The position numbers were made by a program, and so were the translations under genes. The notes beneath the pieces are model-generated. The model worked only from the letters and a program-made list of their open reading frames with translations. It was not told the DNA's origin and searched no databases. 64,000 nt of DNA from Paraburkholderia solitsugae (lineage in GTDB: Bacteria; Pseudomonadota; Gammaproteobacteria; Burkholderiales; Burkholderiaceae): NCBI RefSeq assembly GCF_013177695.1, contig NZ_WOEY01000029.1, forward strand, positions 34,582 to 98,581, read 5' to 3'. Each line of letters starts with the position of its first letter. Positions within the stretch are counted from its first letter, which is position 1. Below are positions 48,060 to 56,556 of the stretch, piece by piece.

Positions 48060-48076
48060 TCGATTGAGGATTTGCG

Positions 48077-48361
48077 ATGCCTGTCATGCACTTTCGGATT
48101 CAGTGGCCCAATGGCGATGAAGCGAACTGTTATTCGCCGTCGCTCGTCATTGGTGATTTCTTTACGCCAGGTGAGGCCTATGCGTTGGACGATTTCGTCG
48201 AACGTTCGCGGGAGGCGTTAGGCATTGCGTCGGAGCGCGTACGGGAGAAATACGGTTTTGCCTGCTCGGCGGCGATGGATCAGCTCGCGCAGATCGAACG
48301 TGACGCCGAGCGCTTTCGCGATCAGCCCGAGGCGACCGTCAAGATTATCGAACTCAGCTAG
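48077..48361 (+). CDS. nitG: MSMEG_0570-family nitrogen-starvation protein
   Basis: 94 residues; ATG after TTGAGGATTTGCG. Starts MPVMHFRIQWPNGDEANCYSPS and has a C-terminal charged helix with A-M-D-Q-L-A-Q-I-E-R. No catalytic motif. A fixed member of the Nit1C set, function unknown; it could be a carrier or adaptor. Confidence 0.87.
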   Translation: MPVMHFRIQWPNGDEANCYSPSLVIGDFFTPGEAYALDDFVERSREALGIASERVREKYGFACSAAMDQLAQIERDAERFRDQPEATVKIIELS

Positions 48362-48387
48362 GCGCCTATTTTTGCAAAGGAAGCATC

Positions 48388-49677
48388 ATGTCGAATCCAG
48401 CACATCACGCACGTGCTGACGGGCATTACAGCGTGCTCGTCGTCGGTGGCGGGCAGGCCGGTCTGTCGGTCAGCTACTACCTCAAGCACGCCGGAATCGA
48501 CCATCTGGTTCTGGAAAAGAACACGGTGACGCACACGTGGCGCCAGCAACGCTGGGACGCGTTCTGTCTCGTGACGCCGAACTGGCAGTGTGCATTGCCC
48601 GGCTACCCATACCCGGGCGAGGATCCGCACGGGTTCATGAAGAAGGACGAGATCATCGACTATCTCGACGGCTTCATCGCGCACGTCGATGCGCCGGTGA
48701 TCGAGCACGCGGAAGTCAAACGCGTGAAGCAGCGTGACGATGGCGTCTATACGATTGTAACCACGCAAGGCGATTTCACCGCAAATCAGGTCGTGGTCGC
48801 CTCGGGCGGCTATCACACGCCGATCGTGCCGCGCCTCGCCGAGCGTTTGCCCGCAAGCATCGTGCAATTGCAATCATCGGCATATCGGAATCCGCAGGCG
48901 TTGCCCGAAGGGACGGTCATGGTTGTCGGCACGGGGCAGTCCGGCGCACAGATCGCGGAGGACTTGCATCTGGCGGGGCGCAAGGTGGTCCTCGCGGTCG
49001 GCGAGGCGCCGCGCTGTGCGCGTTTCTATCGGGGGCGTGACGTGGTCGATTGGCTTGCCGACATGCAGTACTACGACATGCCGGTCGAAAAGCATCCGTT
49101 GCGCGAAGGCGTGCGCGACAACACCAATCACTATGTGACCGGCCGCGACGGCGGGCGCGACATCGACTTGCGCAAGTTCGCCGCCGAAGGCATGGAACTG
49201 TACGGCAGGCTCGACGATCTGCGCGACGGGAAATTTCATTTCGCGCCGACGCTTGCTGCCAACCTCGACGCCGCGGACGATACGTATAACCGGATCAACG
49301 CGAGCATCGACAGCTTCATTGACAGGCATGGCATCGACGCGCCAGCGGGCGAGGTCTACGAACCGGTATGGCGGCCGGCCGAAGAGCGTGCGACGCTCGA
49401 TCTTCACACGAGTGGCATTTCGGCCATCATCTGGTGCATCGGCTTTACACCGGACTTTAGCTGGCTCGACGCGCCGGTTTTCAATGGGCGTGGTTATCCG
49501 GCACATACTCGTGGCATCACGCCCATCGACGGGTTGTATTTCGTCGGCCTGCCGTGGCTGCATACATGGGGTTCGGGGCGCTTCTCAGGCGTCGCGCGCG
49601 ATGCGGAGTTCGTCGTGCAGGCGATTCGGGAGAAGGTGCGCGAGTGTGCGTCGGTGAGGGCGGCTGTGGCAGCTTGA
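48388..49677 (+). CDS. nitH: Flavin-dependent monooxygenase, MSMEG_0569 family
   Basis: 429 residues. Rossmann motif GGGQAGLSVSYYLKHAG (about 15-31) for FAD and a second VVGTGQSGAQIAEDL (about 178-192) for NADPH, as in class B flavoprotein monooxygenases. Last gene of the operon. It probably hydroxylates or N-oxidises an intermediate; in the Pseudomonas cyanide system the homologue is the NADPH-dependent FAD monooxygenase of the cluster. A terminator-like hairpin follows at 49712. Confidence 0.9.
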   Translation: MSNPAHHARADGHYSVLVVGGGQAGLSVSYYLKHAGIDHLVLEKNTVTHTWRQQRWDAFCLVTPNWQCALPGYPYPGEDPHGFMKKDEIIDYLDGFIAHVDAPVIEHAEVKRVKQRDDGVYTIVTTQGDFTANQVVVASGGYHTPIVPRLAERLPASIVQLQSSAYRNPQALPEGTVMVVGTGQSGAQIAEDLHLAGRKVVLAVGEAPRCARFYRGRDVVDWLADMQYYDMPVEKHPLREGVRDNTNHYVTGRDGGRDIDLRKFAAEGMELYGRLDDLRDGKFHFAPTLAANLDAADDTYNRINASIDSFIDRHGIDAPAGEVYEPVWRPAEERATLDLHTSGISAIIWCIGFTPDFSWLDAPVFNGRGYPAHTRGITPIDGLYFVGLPWLHTWGSGRFSGVARDAEFVVQAIREKVRECASVRAAVAA

Positions 49678-49711
49678 GCCTATGGTTTAAACGCTACGAA
49701 GTAATCGCATG

Positions 49712-49747
49712 AAAAAACGGCCGCTGCTTTTTATCGCAGCGGCCGCT
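49712..49747 (-). terminator. Terminator between the Nit1C operon and phospholipase C
   Basis: Stem CGGCCGCTGC / GCAGCGGCCG with an 8-nt loop. The T-run lies on the minus-strand side, so it best serves the convergent phospholipase gene, though it may work both ways. Confidence 0.8.
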
Positions 49748-49773
49748 TCATTGCGTACGGACTGAATTGAAAC

Positions 49774-51885
49774 TTAGCTCCCCAGCGCCGGATCGCTCAT
49801 GCTGCTCTTACCGGTTTCCACGTGTCCGGCCAAGCGTCGCGCGAACGTCGGGTCCGTGTCGACTGTAATGACCAGGTCGTACCAGCCATAGGCGTTGCGC
49901 AGATCGAGGTACAACTGTTCGGTATCGCCGCCGCGTACCGAATGCTTGACCACGTTGTTCGCATCATAGGCATTGACGATAGTGAACTGGCAGCGCGCGC
50001 TGCCGACGTTCTCCAGGCGCAATTGCAGATTGCCGTTTGCGACGTCGTAGCCTTCCGCGACTTCCGGCCGTGCGATATCGGAGCCGTTCCACCAGCTTCT
50101 CGCGACTGGCTTGCCCGCGAAGCGGCGCAGAAAACCGTTCGGGCCGTACACCGTGAAATCGTACGTGCCGTCGACATTCAACGGTAATTGATCCTGCAGC
50201 CGCTTGCCGGCTTCGACCGTATATGTGAGCGGTGCGGCGAGACTATTCGCTGCATAGACGAGAAACACTGCACCCGTGCGGCCCGAGTTGACGAAACGCA
50301 TCGTCAGCTTGTTCGCCGAGCCTTCACCGTGCACGCGCACGAACAACTCATACGGCAGCGCGCGAGCCGGGCGCACGCCGGGTTCCTGCTTCGGCACGGC
50401 CTGCAGGAGCGGCGGCAGCGGCACATAGTCGGGATGCCGATTCTGGTCGGGCGGCACATAGCCGCTCGTGCTCGGCAGCGTCGGGAATGCGTCGTTCGGG
50501 GTGCTGAAGTTGAACGCCGACATCAGATCGCCGCACACCGCGCGACGCCACGGCGTGATGTTCGATTCACCGAGATTGTGCTGCTGGCCGAAGCGCTTTT
50601 CGATGAAGCGGATCACCGACGTATGGTCGAACAGTTCCGAGCACACGTAGCCGCCTTTCGACCACGGCGAGACCACCAGCATCGGCACGCGCGGGCCGAG
50701 GCCGTACGGACCCGCCGGCGTATTACCGTTGCCCGCATAGTTTTCGTTGCTGGTGTCGACGGTGGACAAACCGTTCGCACTCGTTGCCGGCGCAAACGGC
50801 GGCGCCATGTGATCGAAGAAACCGTCGTTCTCGTCGTAGTTGATCAGCAGGACGGTCTTGCTCCAGACTTCGGGATTCGACGTGAGAATCTGCAAGACCT
50901 GATCGATGTACCACGCGCCGTAGTTCGACGGCCAGTTCGGGTGCTCGGAATACGCTTCCGGCGCGACGATCCACGAGACTTGCGGCAGGGCGTTGTTCTG
51001 CACGTCGCGCTTGAGGATGTCGAAGTAGCCATCGCCGTTCGCTGCGTTGGTGCCCGTGCGCGCGTTGTCGTACAGCGGGTTGCCCGGCTGTGCGTTTCGG
51101 TACTGGTTGAAGTAGAGGAGCGAGTTGTCGCCGTAGTTGCCGATGTAGGGGTTTTGTGTCCAGCCCCACGAGCCGCTTGCGTTGAGTCCTGTACCGATGT
51201 CCTGATAGATCTTCCAGGTGATGCCGGCGTTTTGCAGCACTTCCGGATAGGTGGACCAGCCGTAGCCGACCTCCGCGTTGTTGATCACCGGGCCGCCGCC
51301 GCTGCCGTCGTTGCCGACCCAGCCGCTCCACATGTAGTAGCGGTTCGGGTCGGTCGGACCCATCAGTGAGCAGTGGTACGCGTCGCAGATCGTGAATGCG
51401 TCGGCGAGTTGGTAGTGGAACGGGATGTCGTCGCGGGTGAGGTAGGCCATCGTCGTGGTGCCCTTGGACGGCACCCATTGATCGTAGCGGCCGCCATTCC
51501 ATGCTGCGTGCGTGCTGGTCCAGTCGTGCGCCAGGTCCTGCAGGAATTGCAGGCCAAGATTCGGCGCAGTGGGGCGGAACGGCAACACATAACCGACATC
51601 CGCGGCAAGCGGCTGATACCACACCGGTTTCCCGTTAGGCAGATTGATCGCGCGCGTGTCGCCGAAACCACGTACGCCCTGGAGCGTGCCGAAGTAGTGG
51701 TCGAACGAGCGGTTTTCCTGCATCAGCACGACGATGTGTTCGACGTCGCGAATGCTGCCGGTCTTGTTGTTGGCGGGAATCGCGAGGGCGTTGCGAATGC
51801 CCAGCGGCAACATGCTTAACGCGGTGGCGGAACCGGCTGCATGCGCGGCGGAGCGTAGAAAATCACGGCGATTTTTTGAGGTCAT
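49774..51885 (-). CDS. plcN: Phosphocholine-type phospholipase C, Tat-exported
   Basis: 703 residues from ATG 51885. Twin-arginine signal NRRDFLRSAAHAAGSATAL at 4-22, then the phosphoesterase domain (EHIVVLMQENRSFDHYFG, later DENDGFFDHMAPP near 350) and two C-terminal DUF756-type beta domains (about 500-700). It cleaves phospholipid head groups after export through the Tat system. PlcN or PlcH specificity cannot be decided by eye. The gene stands alone, with a terminator after it and a lipoprotein gene 81 bp upstream on the same strand. Confidence 0.92.
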   Translation of the reverse strand: MTSKNRRDFLRSAAHAAGSATALSMLPLGIRNALAIPANNKTGSIRDVEHIVVLMQENRSFDHYFGTLQGVRGFGDTRAINLPNGKPVWYQPLAADVGYVLPFRPTAPNLGLQFLQDLAHDWTSTHAAWNGGRYDQWVPSKGTTTMAYLTRDDIPFHYQLADAFTICDAYHCSLMGPTDPNRYYMWSGWVGNDGSGGGPVINNAEVGYGWSTYPEVLQNAGITWKIYQDIGTGLNASGSWGWTQNPYIGNYGDNSLLYFNQYRNAQPGNPLYDNARTGTNAANGDGYFDILKRDVQNNALPQVSWIVAPEAYSEHPNWPSNYGAWYIDQVLQILTSNPEVWSKTVLLINYDENDGFFDHMAPPFAPATSANGLSTVDTSNENYAGNGNTPAGPYGLGPRVPMLVVSPWSKGGYVCSELFDHTSVIRFIEKRFGQQHNLGESNITPWRRAVCGDLMSAFNFSTPNDAFPTLPSTSGYVPPDQNRHPDYVPLPPLLQAVPKQEPGVRPARALPYELFVRVHGEGSANKLTMRFVNSGRTGAVFLVYAANSLAAPLTYTVEAGKRLQDQLPLNVDGTYDFTVYGPNGFLRRFAGKPVARSWWNGSDIARPEVAEGYDVANGNLQLRLENVGSARCQFTIVNAYDANNVVKHSVRGGDTEQLYLDLRNAYGWYDLVITVDTDPTFARRLAGHVETGKSSMSDPALGS

Positions 51886-51966
51886 GGTATTGGCTTTCGA
51901 TCTTCGGTGAAGGAACGATGCACGCAACACGCGAGCCTCGCCCGCGCGAAGCGTGACGCGCGGAAC

Positions 51967-52293
51967 TCAGTCGACGGTGTGAATGACAGGTGTGGCGAGT
52001 GGCGTCGACGCGGCGGCGGACAATGCCGGGTCGGCGCTTGATGCAGGTAGTGCAGGGGTTTGAATCGTAACTGCGGTGGGCGCGGATGCAACGGAGGACG
52101 GATTCGCCGACAGAACCGTGGCGGTGTTGCTGTCGCCGGCGGAACTTTCGGTAGAACTATCCGCGCGCGTGTCCGGGGTTCTGTCATCGTCGTTGCCGCA
52201 AGCGCCGAGCAGCATGCAGAGCGACACGGCGGCGAGTGCGCCCGCCAAACGTTTGCGATAGAAGGCAATGGACGGCTTCGACACAACAGACAT
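51967..52293 (-). CDS. Small lipoprotein
   Basis: 108 residues from ATG 52293 after GGAGACATTGCC. Signal sequence with lipobox L-L-G-A-C (Cys about 32), followed by an Asp-rich and Thr/Ser/Ala/Pro-rich low-complexity tail without visible fold. Located just upstream of the phospholipase gene on the same strand; a functional link is only a guess. Confidence 0.65.
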   Translation of the reverse strand: MSVVSKPSIAFYRKRLAGALAAVSLCMLLGACGNDDDRTPDTRADSSTESSAGDSNTATVLSANPSSVASAPTAVTIQTPALPASSADPALSAAASTPLATPVIHTVD

Positions 52294-52430
52294 GGCAATG
52301 TCTCCGGCACGGGGAAGATGCGCCAGGGCATCCATGTGCCCAGGTCAGCGATGCGCAAGAATAGTCGCTGACCTGTGTAACTTTTGTGAAGATGTGGAAA
52401 TTTGGGTATTTGTTGAGAATTGGGCGGCCG

Positions 52431-52892
52431 TCAATCCTGGATCGCGACGATGGCTTCGATCTCGACGGTAATATTGCCCGGCAGGGAACCCACACCGACC
52501 GCCGAGCGCGAATGCCGACCGGCATCGCCGAATACATCGACGAACAGATCCGAGCAGCCGTTGATCACGCGCGGATGCTCAGTGAAATCCGGTGCCGCGT
52601 TGACCATGCCCAGCAGCTTGACGACGCGCTTCACGCGCCGCAAATCGCCCAGTTCGTTATGCAACACGGCGAGCAGATTCAGGCCGACCATCTGCGCGTG
52701 CCGGTACGCTTCGTCGGCGCTGACGGTGGCGCCGACCTTGCCGGTCATCAGCGAGCCGGTTTCGTCGAGCGGGCCTTGGCCGGACAGAAACAGCAGATTC
52801 CCCTCGCGTGTGCAGTGCGTGAAATTGCCGATCGGCGTCGGCACTTGCGGGAGCTTGAGGCCGCGCGTGTGCAGCCGGTCGTAGCAGTTCAT
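52431..52892 (-). CDS. RidA-family protein
   Basis: 153 residues, Rid fold: FLSGQGPLDETG, the A-Q-M-V-G-L-N-L-L helix and a closing GNITVEIEAIVAI strand. Members remove enamine/imine by-products of PLP enzymes. It lies close to the IclR gene (113 bp) and the SelA-like PLP enzyme, which could generate such intermediates. It lacks the usual Arg at the substrate site (SLPGN in place of AR-x-x-VEV), so it may belong to a non-RidA Rid subgroup with altered activity. Confidence 0.85.
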   Translation of the reverse strand: MNCYDRLHTRGLKLPQVPTPIGNFTHCTREGNLLFLSGQGPLDETGSLMTGKVGATVSADEAYRHAQMVGLNLLAVLHNELGDLRRVKRVVKLLGMVNAAPDFTEHPRVINGCSDLFVDVFGDAGRHSRSAVGVGSLPGNITVEIEAIVAIQD

Positions 52893-53005
52893 CGATGGGG
52901 AAGTGATGGTGAGCGGCCTTTAAGGAGTCAGCGTTGCGCGCCGGGGTGGGACTTCAGGCTTCGTACTTCGGACGTTGGGCTCTCGGCTTTAGGCTTAAGG
53001 CGGTG

Positions 53006-53878
53006 TTACGCCGCCGGCTCCTGCTCGCGATGCCGCCAGCCGAGGCGTGCTTCGATACGGGCGGCCACCGCCTGCACGGCTTGTACGAAACGTTCGGTGC
53101 CGAGTGCGGCTTTTGCCTCGGGCATCACGATGGAAATCGCAAAGACGCACGTGCCGGTGTTGTCGAGTACGGGCGCCGCGAGACACGCCACGGACGCATC
53201 CGATTCGCCGATCTGGATCGACAGCCGCGCCTCCAGCGCTTCGCGGGCAATCTGTGCGAGCACTTGCGGGCGGGTTTCCGCGCGCCCGGTAGGCGAGCTT
53301 TGCGCGTGCTGTGCGAAGAACGCGACCCGTTCGGCATCCGGCAAGTGTCCGACAAGCAAACGGCCGGACGCGGTCCAGTTGAGCGGCACGCGACTGCCTA
53401 CGCGCGAGGTCACGCGAAAATGCCCGGGCCCTTCGGCCATTTGCTGCACGACCATCATGCCGTCTTCGAGTCCGCAGATCTGCACGGTCTCTTCGACTTC
53501 GGCGGAGAGCCGCTGCATTTCTTCATGAGCGACCGCGAGGTAGTCGAGCGAGCTGGCGTACGTCAAACCGTAACCATACAGACGCGAACCGAGCCAGATC
53601 GTGCCGTCCATGCGCCTTGCCAACAGGTTCTTCTCGACCAGATCGTTGATGATCGAATACACGGTGGACAGCGGCGCGCCGACCATGCGCGCGACTTCAT
53701 ACGCGGTGGCGGGACGGTTCGCTTGCTGGAGCGCGTCGAGAATCTGCACCGCACGATCGATCGCGCTGGTGCGCGTGCGCGGCGCGGCGCTCTCCGCCCG
53801 ACTTTCAGGCTGGGTTTCGGCGGCGGTTGCCGACGCGGGTGCTGCTTCGGACGCGGAAGGTCGGGGCGTGCGAGCCAT
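53006..53878 (-). CDS. IclR-family regulator
   Basis: 290 residues. Ala/Ser-rich N-terminal tail (1-40), IclR winged helix (about 42-100: RPATAYEVARMVGAPLSTVY), effector domain with the usual Leu/Gly-rich beta strands to the end. Divergent from the SelA-like gene (118 bp between), so it likely controls that cluster. Effector unknown. Confidence 0.9.
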   Translation of the reverse strand: MARTPRPSASEAAPASATAAETQPESRAESAAPRTRTSAIDRAVQILDALQQANRPATAYEVARMVGAPLSTVYSIINDLVEKNLLARRMDGTIWLGSRLYGYGLTYASSLDYLAVAHEEMQRLSAEVEETVQICGLEDGMMVVQQMAEGPGHFRVTSRVGSRVPLNWTASGRLLVGHLPDAERVAFFAQHAQSSPTGRAETRPQVLAQIAREALEARLSIQIGESDASVACLAAPVLDNTGTCVFAISIVMPEAKAALGTERFVQAVQAVAARIEARLGWRHREQEPAA

Positions 53879-53911
53879 CGTGTTCCTCTGACGCGGGTTG
53901 TTTTTGTCCAG

Positions 53912-53939
53912 TTGACGCTGGGTGATTGTATGCTAGACT
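53912..53939 (+). promoter_or_regulatory. Promoter candidate for the SelA-like gene
   Basis: TTGACG (53912-53917), 16-bp spacer, TAGACT (53934-53939). The following AT-rich stretch (about 53945-53985) stands out in GC-rich DNA and is a likely IclR operator. Confidence 0.45.
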
Positions 53940-53996
53940 GATCCTCAATTACAACATATATTCCATAATTAAGAAATACCAGGTTGGAGACGCTTC

Positions 53997-55199
53997 ATGG
54001 ACATTCGCTCTCGCTTTGGCTTACGCCCTGTCATCAATGCTTCGGGCACGATGACGAGTCTGGGTGCGTCCAGTGTTAGCGCACCGGTGATCGACGCGGT
54101 AGCGCAGGTGCTGCCGCAATTCGTCGAGATCGACGATCTGCAACGCAGAGCCTCGGCGGCAATTGCCGAAGCGTGTGGCAGCGAAGCCGGGTACATCACC
54201 GCGTCGTGCTCGGCGGCAATCACGCTTTCCATCGCCGCCACCATGACGGGCGACGACCACGGCCTGATAGAACGGCTACCCGACACGACTGCCATGCAGC
54301 GCAATGAAGTGGCGATTCAAACCGGCCACCTCGTCAATTATGGCGCACCGGTGGACCAGGCGATCCGTCTTTCCGGCGCGCGCGTCGTGCCGGTGGGTGC
54401 GGCGACCGAAGCGCACGGCTACCAGTTGAATACCGCCATCACCGAACGTACGGCTGCGGCGCTTTACGTCGTCTCGCATCATACGGTGCAATTCGGCATG
54501 ATCCCGCTCGAAGAATTCATCGCGGTCGCGCATGCGAAGGGTGTGCCCGTGATCGTCGACGCGGCTTCCGAATACGACCTCAAACGCTTTATCGCAGCCG
54601 GCGCGGATATCGCGCTCTACTCGGCGCACAAATTTCTCGGCGGGCCGACCGCCGGTATCGTTGCGGGTATGAAAGCGCTGGTACGTGCCGCGTATTTCCA
54701 GAATGGCGGCATTGGCCGCGGCATGAAAGTCGGCAAAGAGGGCATTGTGGGTGCGATCGCCGCGCTCGAACAATGGCAGCAGCGCGACCATGTTGCGGTT
54801 CGCGCCCGCGAACGCGGCTACCTCACGCTGTGGCGCGAAACCTTGAATCGTTGCGACGGCGTCTGGGCGGAGATCGACGCCGACCCGACCGGCAATCCGC
54901 TCGACCGTCTGAAACTGCAGATCGATCCCAAGCAGGCTCGTATCACTGCATGGGATCTCGCCGATGCGCTCGCGCGGCCGCCCGAAGGCGAGGTGCCGGT
55001 GATCGTGCGCGATCATGAAGCGGAACTGCATTTCTTTTTCCTCGACCCGTGCAATCTGCATCCGGGCGAAGAACAGATCGTACTGGCGCGGCTCACTGCC
55101 GAACTCGAGCGCGCGCGACAGTCGCCCGAACCCGTCATCACCCCGTTCTACCAGCGCGACGCACGCCGTATTGCCGCGCGCCGGAATTGGCCTGATTGA
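53997..55199 (+). CDS. SelA-like PLP enzyme (sugar-amino-acid ammonia-lyase type)
   Basis: 400 residues, fold-type I PLP enzyme of the SelA/DgaE group. N-terminal RPVINASGTMTSLGAS, AGYITASCSAAITLS and the PLP-binding Lys in SAHKFLGGPTAG. It is not a selenocysteine synthase: it sits in a catabolic cluster (IclR, porin, GntP permease, SDR), far from selB. DgaE-type members deaminate D-glucosaminate 6-phosphate. Without a PTS or kinase nearby, a D-glucosaminate or related 2-amino sugar acid ammonia-lyase is the best guess. Confidence 0.8.
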   Translation: MDIRSRFGLRPVINASGTMTSLGASSVSAPVIDAVAQVLPQFVEIDDLQRRASAAIAEACGSEAGYITASCSAAITLSIAATMTGDDHGLIERLPDTTAMQRNEVAIQTGHLVNYGAPVDQAIRLSGARVVPVGAATEAHGYQLNTAITERTAAALYVVSHHTVQFGMIPLEEFIAVAHAKGVPVIVDAASEYDLKRFIAAGADIALYSAHKFLGGPTAGIVAGMKALVRAAYFQNGGIGRGMKVGKEGIVGAIAALEQWQQRDHVAVRARERGYLTLWRETLNRCDGVWAEIDADPTGNPLDRLKLQIDPKQARITAWDLADALARPPEGEVPVIVRDHEAELHFFFLDPCNLHPGEEQIVLARLTAELERARQSPEPVITPFYQRDARRIAARRNWPD

Positions 55200-55245
55200 T
55201 TTTCTCCCGGTTTATATCGATTCATCGATGATCGTTGTTTGACCG

Positions 55246-55273
55246 TAGCACCGGACTTCGCTCCGGTGCCGCT
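55246..55273 (+). terminator. Hairpin between the SelA-like gene and the porin
   Basis: Stem GCACCGGA / TCCGGTGC (55248-55255, 55262-55269) with a 6-nt loop but no T-run; it may slow or end transcription. Confidence 0.4.
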
Positions 55274-55357
55274 TTGACTTGCCCGCTTAGTACTACTGAT
55301 ATCGCCGGAACATCACCGTGTAACCGGCGTTCGTTTATCTATCGACTTGAGGAAACC

Positions 55358-56476
55358 ATGATGCACAAGCAGATTCTTCGTACGGTCGTCGCGCTCGCTG
55401 CCGCCGGACTCGCCGCGCAGGCCGCCCACGCGCAAAGCAGTGTGACGCTATACGGCATTGTCGATGCCGGCTTTACCTACACCAATAACCAGAAGGGTGA
55501 AAGCGCTTATCAGGCGACACAGGGCAATGTGCAGGGTTCGCGCTGGGGCCTGCTCGGCAGCGAAGATCTGGGCGGTGGCAACAAGGTACTGTTCAAGCTC
55601 GAAAACGGCTTCAGCCTGGAGAGTGGCGCAGCCGGTCAGGGCGGCCGCATGTTCGGCCGTAGCGCATGGGTTGCGCTTTCCAACAACACGGCGGGCACGA
55701 TCACACTCGGCCGGCAGTACAACAGCGTGCAGGATTATCTGTCGAACATGCAGATCAATGGCGTCGGCGCGATGAGCCAGTACGGCAACGCGATCTACGA
55801 CAACGACGATCTCAACAACACGTACCGTACCGACAACGCGGTCAAGTACACCACGCCGACGTATGCCGGGTTCACCGCAAATGCGATGTACGCGTTCTCG
55901 AACACGGCGGGCCAGTTCGCCAACAACCGTGCATGGAGCGTCGGGGCTGACTACGTGAATGGTCCGCTGCACCTGGACGCGGCTTACTCGCTGGTCAATC
56001 AGCCGGCTAGCAACACCGTGGGCGCGGCGCCGTCGGACAACTACTACAGCACGAGCTCGTCGATCATCAGCGGCGTGCAGCGCAACCAGGTGTGGGGGGC
56101 GGGTGGCTCGTACGTGTTCGGCCCGGCAACCGTCCTGCTGCTGTACACGAACTCGCAATTCCAGTTGCTCAACGGCGGCAGCCTGCGTTTTGCCAACTAT
56201 GAAGCCAGCCTGAAGTATCAGTTGACGCCGGCTACGCTGCTCGCGCTCGGCTACATCTACACGACGCAGAACGCCAGCGGCACCACCGCCACCGACGCTC
56301 ACTACAACCAGTTGAGCGTGGGCGGCGAGTACTTCCTGTCGAAGACCACCGACCTCTACCTGAACGGCATCTACCAACGCGGCTCCGGTTCGCACGCATG
56401 GATCGAAGGCATTTCGAATCCGTCGAGCAACAACGGCCAGTTCGTGACCGTCGCCGGCATCCGCCACAAGTTCTAA
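55358..56476 (+). CDS. Outer-membrane porin (Gram-negative porin, OpcP-like)
   Basis: 372 residues from ATG 55358 (a second ATG follows directly) after TTGAGGAAACC. Signal peptide to A-H-A-Q (about residue 24), mature start SSVTLYGIVDAGF, then beta strands ending in the terminal F (GIRHKF) needed for BAM assembly. A 16-stranded trimeric porin of the Burkholderia type. Lies between the PLP enzyme and the GntP gene and probably lets their substrate through. Confidence 0.93.
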   Translation: MMHKQILRTVVALAAAGLAAQAAHAQSSVTLYGIVDAGFTYTNNQKGESAYQATQGNVQGSRWGLLGSEDLGGGNKVLFKLENGFSLESGAAGQGGRMFGRSAWVALSNNTAGTITLGRQYNSVQDYLSNMQINGVGAMSQYGNAIYDNDDLNNTYRTDNAVKYTTPTYAGFTANAMYAFSNTAGQFANNRAWSVGADYVNGPLHLDAAYSLVNQPASNTVGAAPSDNYYSTSSSIISGVQRNQVWGAGGSYVFGPATVLLLYTNSQFQLLNGGSLRFANYEASLKYQLTPATLLALGYIYTTQNASGTTATDAHYNQLSVGGEYFLSKTTDLYLNGIYQRGSGSHAWIEGISNPSSNNGQFVTVAGIRHKF

Positions 56477-56556
56477 GTACGCCGCCCGCGCCGCTGCTCA
56501 TACAACATTCCGCTTAACGGAAACCGCGGCGCGGATCTTTCTCTTCAGGAGCACCT

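Noticed and set aside
50188..51369. Plus-strand open frame opposite phospholipase C
   Set aside because: Shadow frame without a recognisable domain.
53997..55199. Selenocysteine synthase SelA
   Set aside because: Fold is shared, but context is a catabolic cluster without selB, selD or tRNA-Sec.
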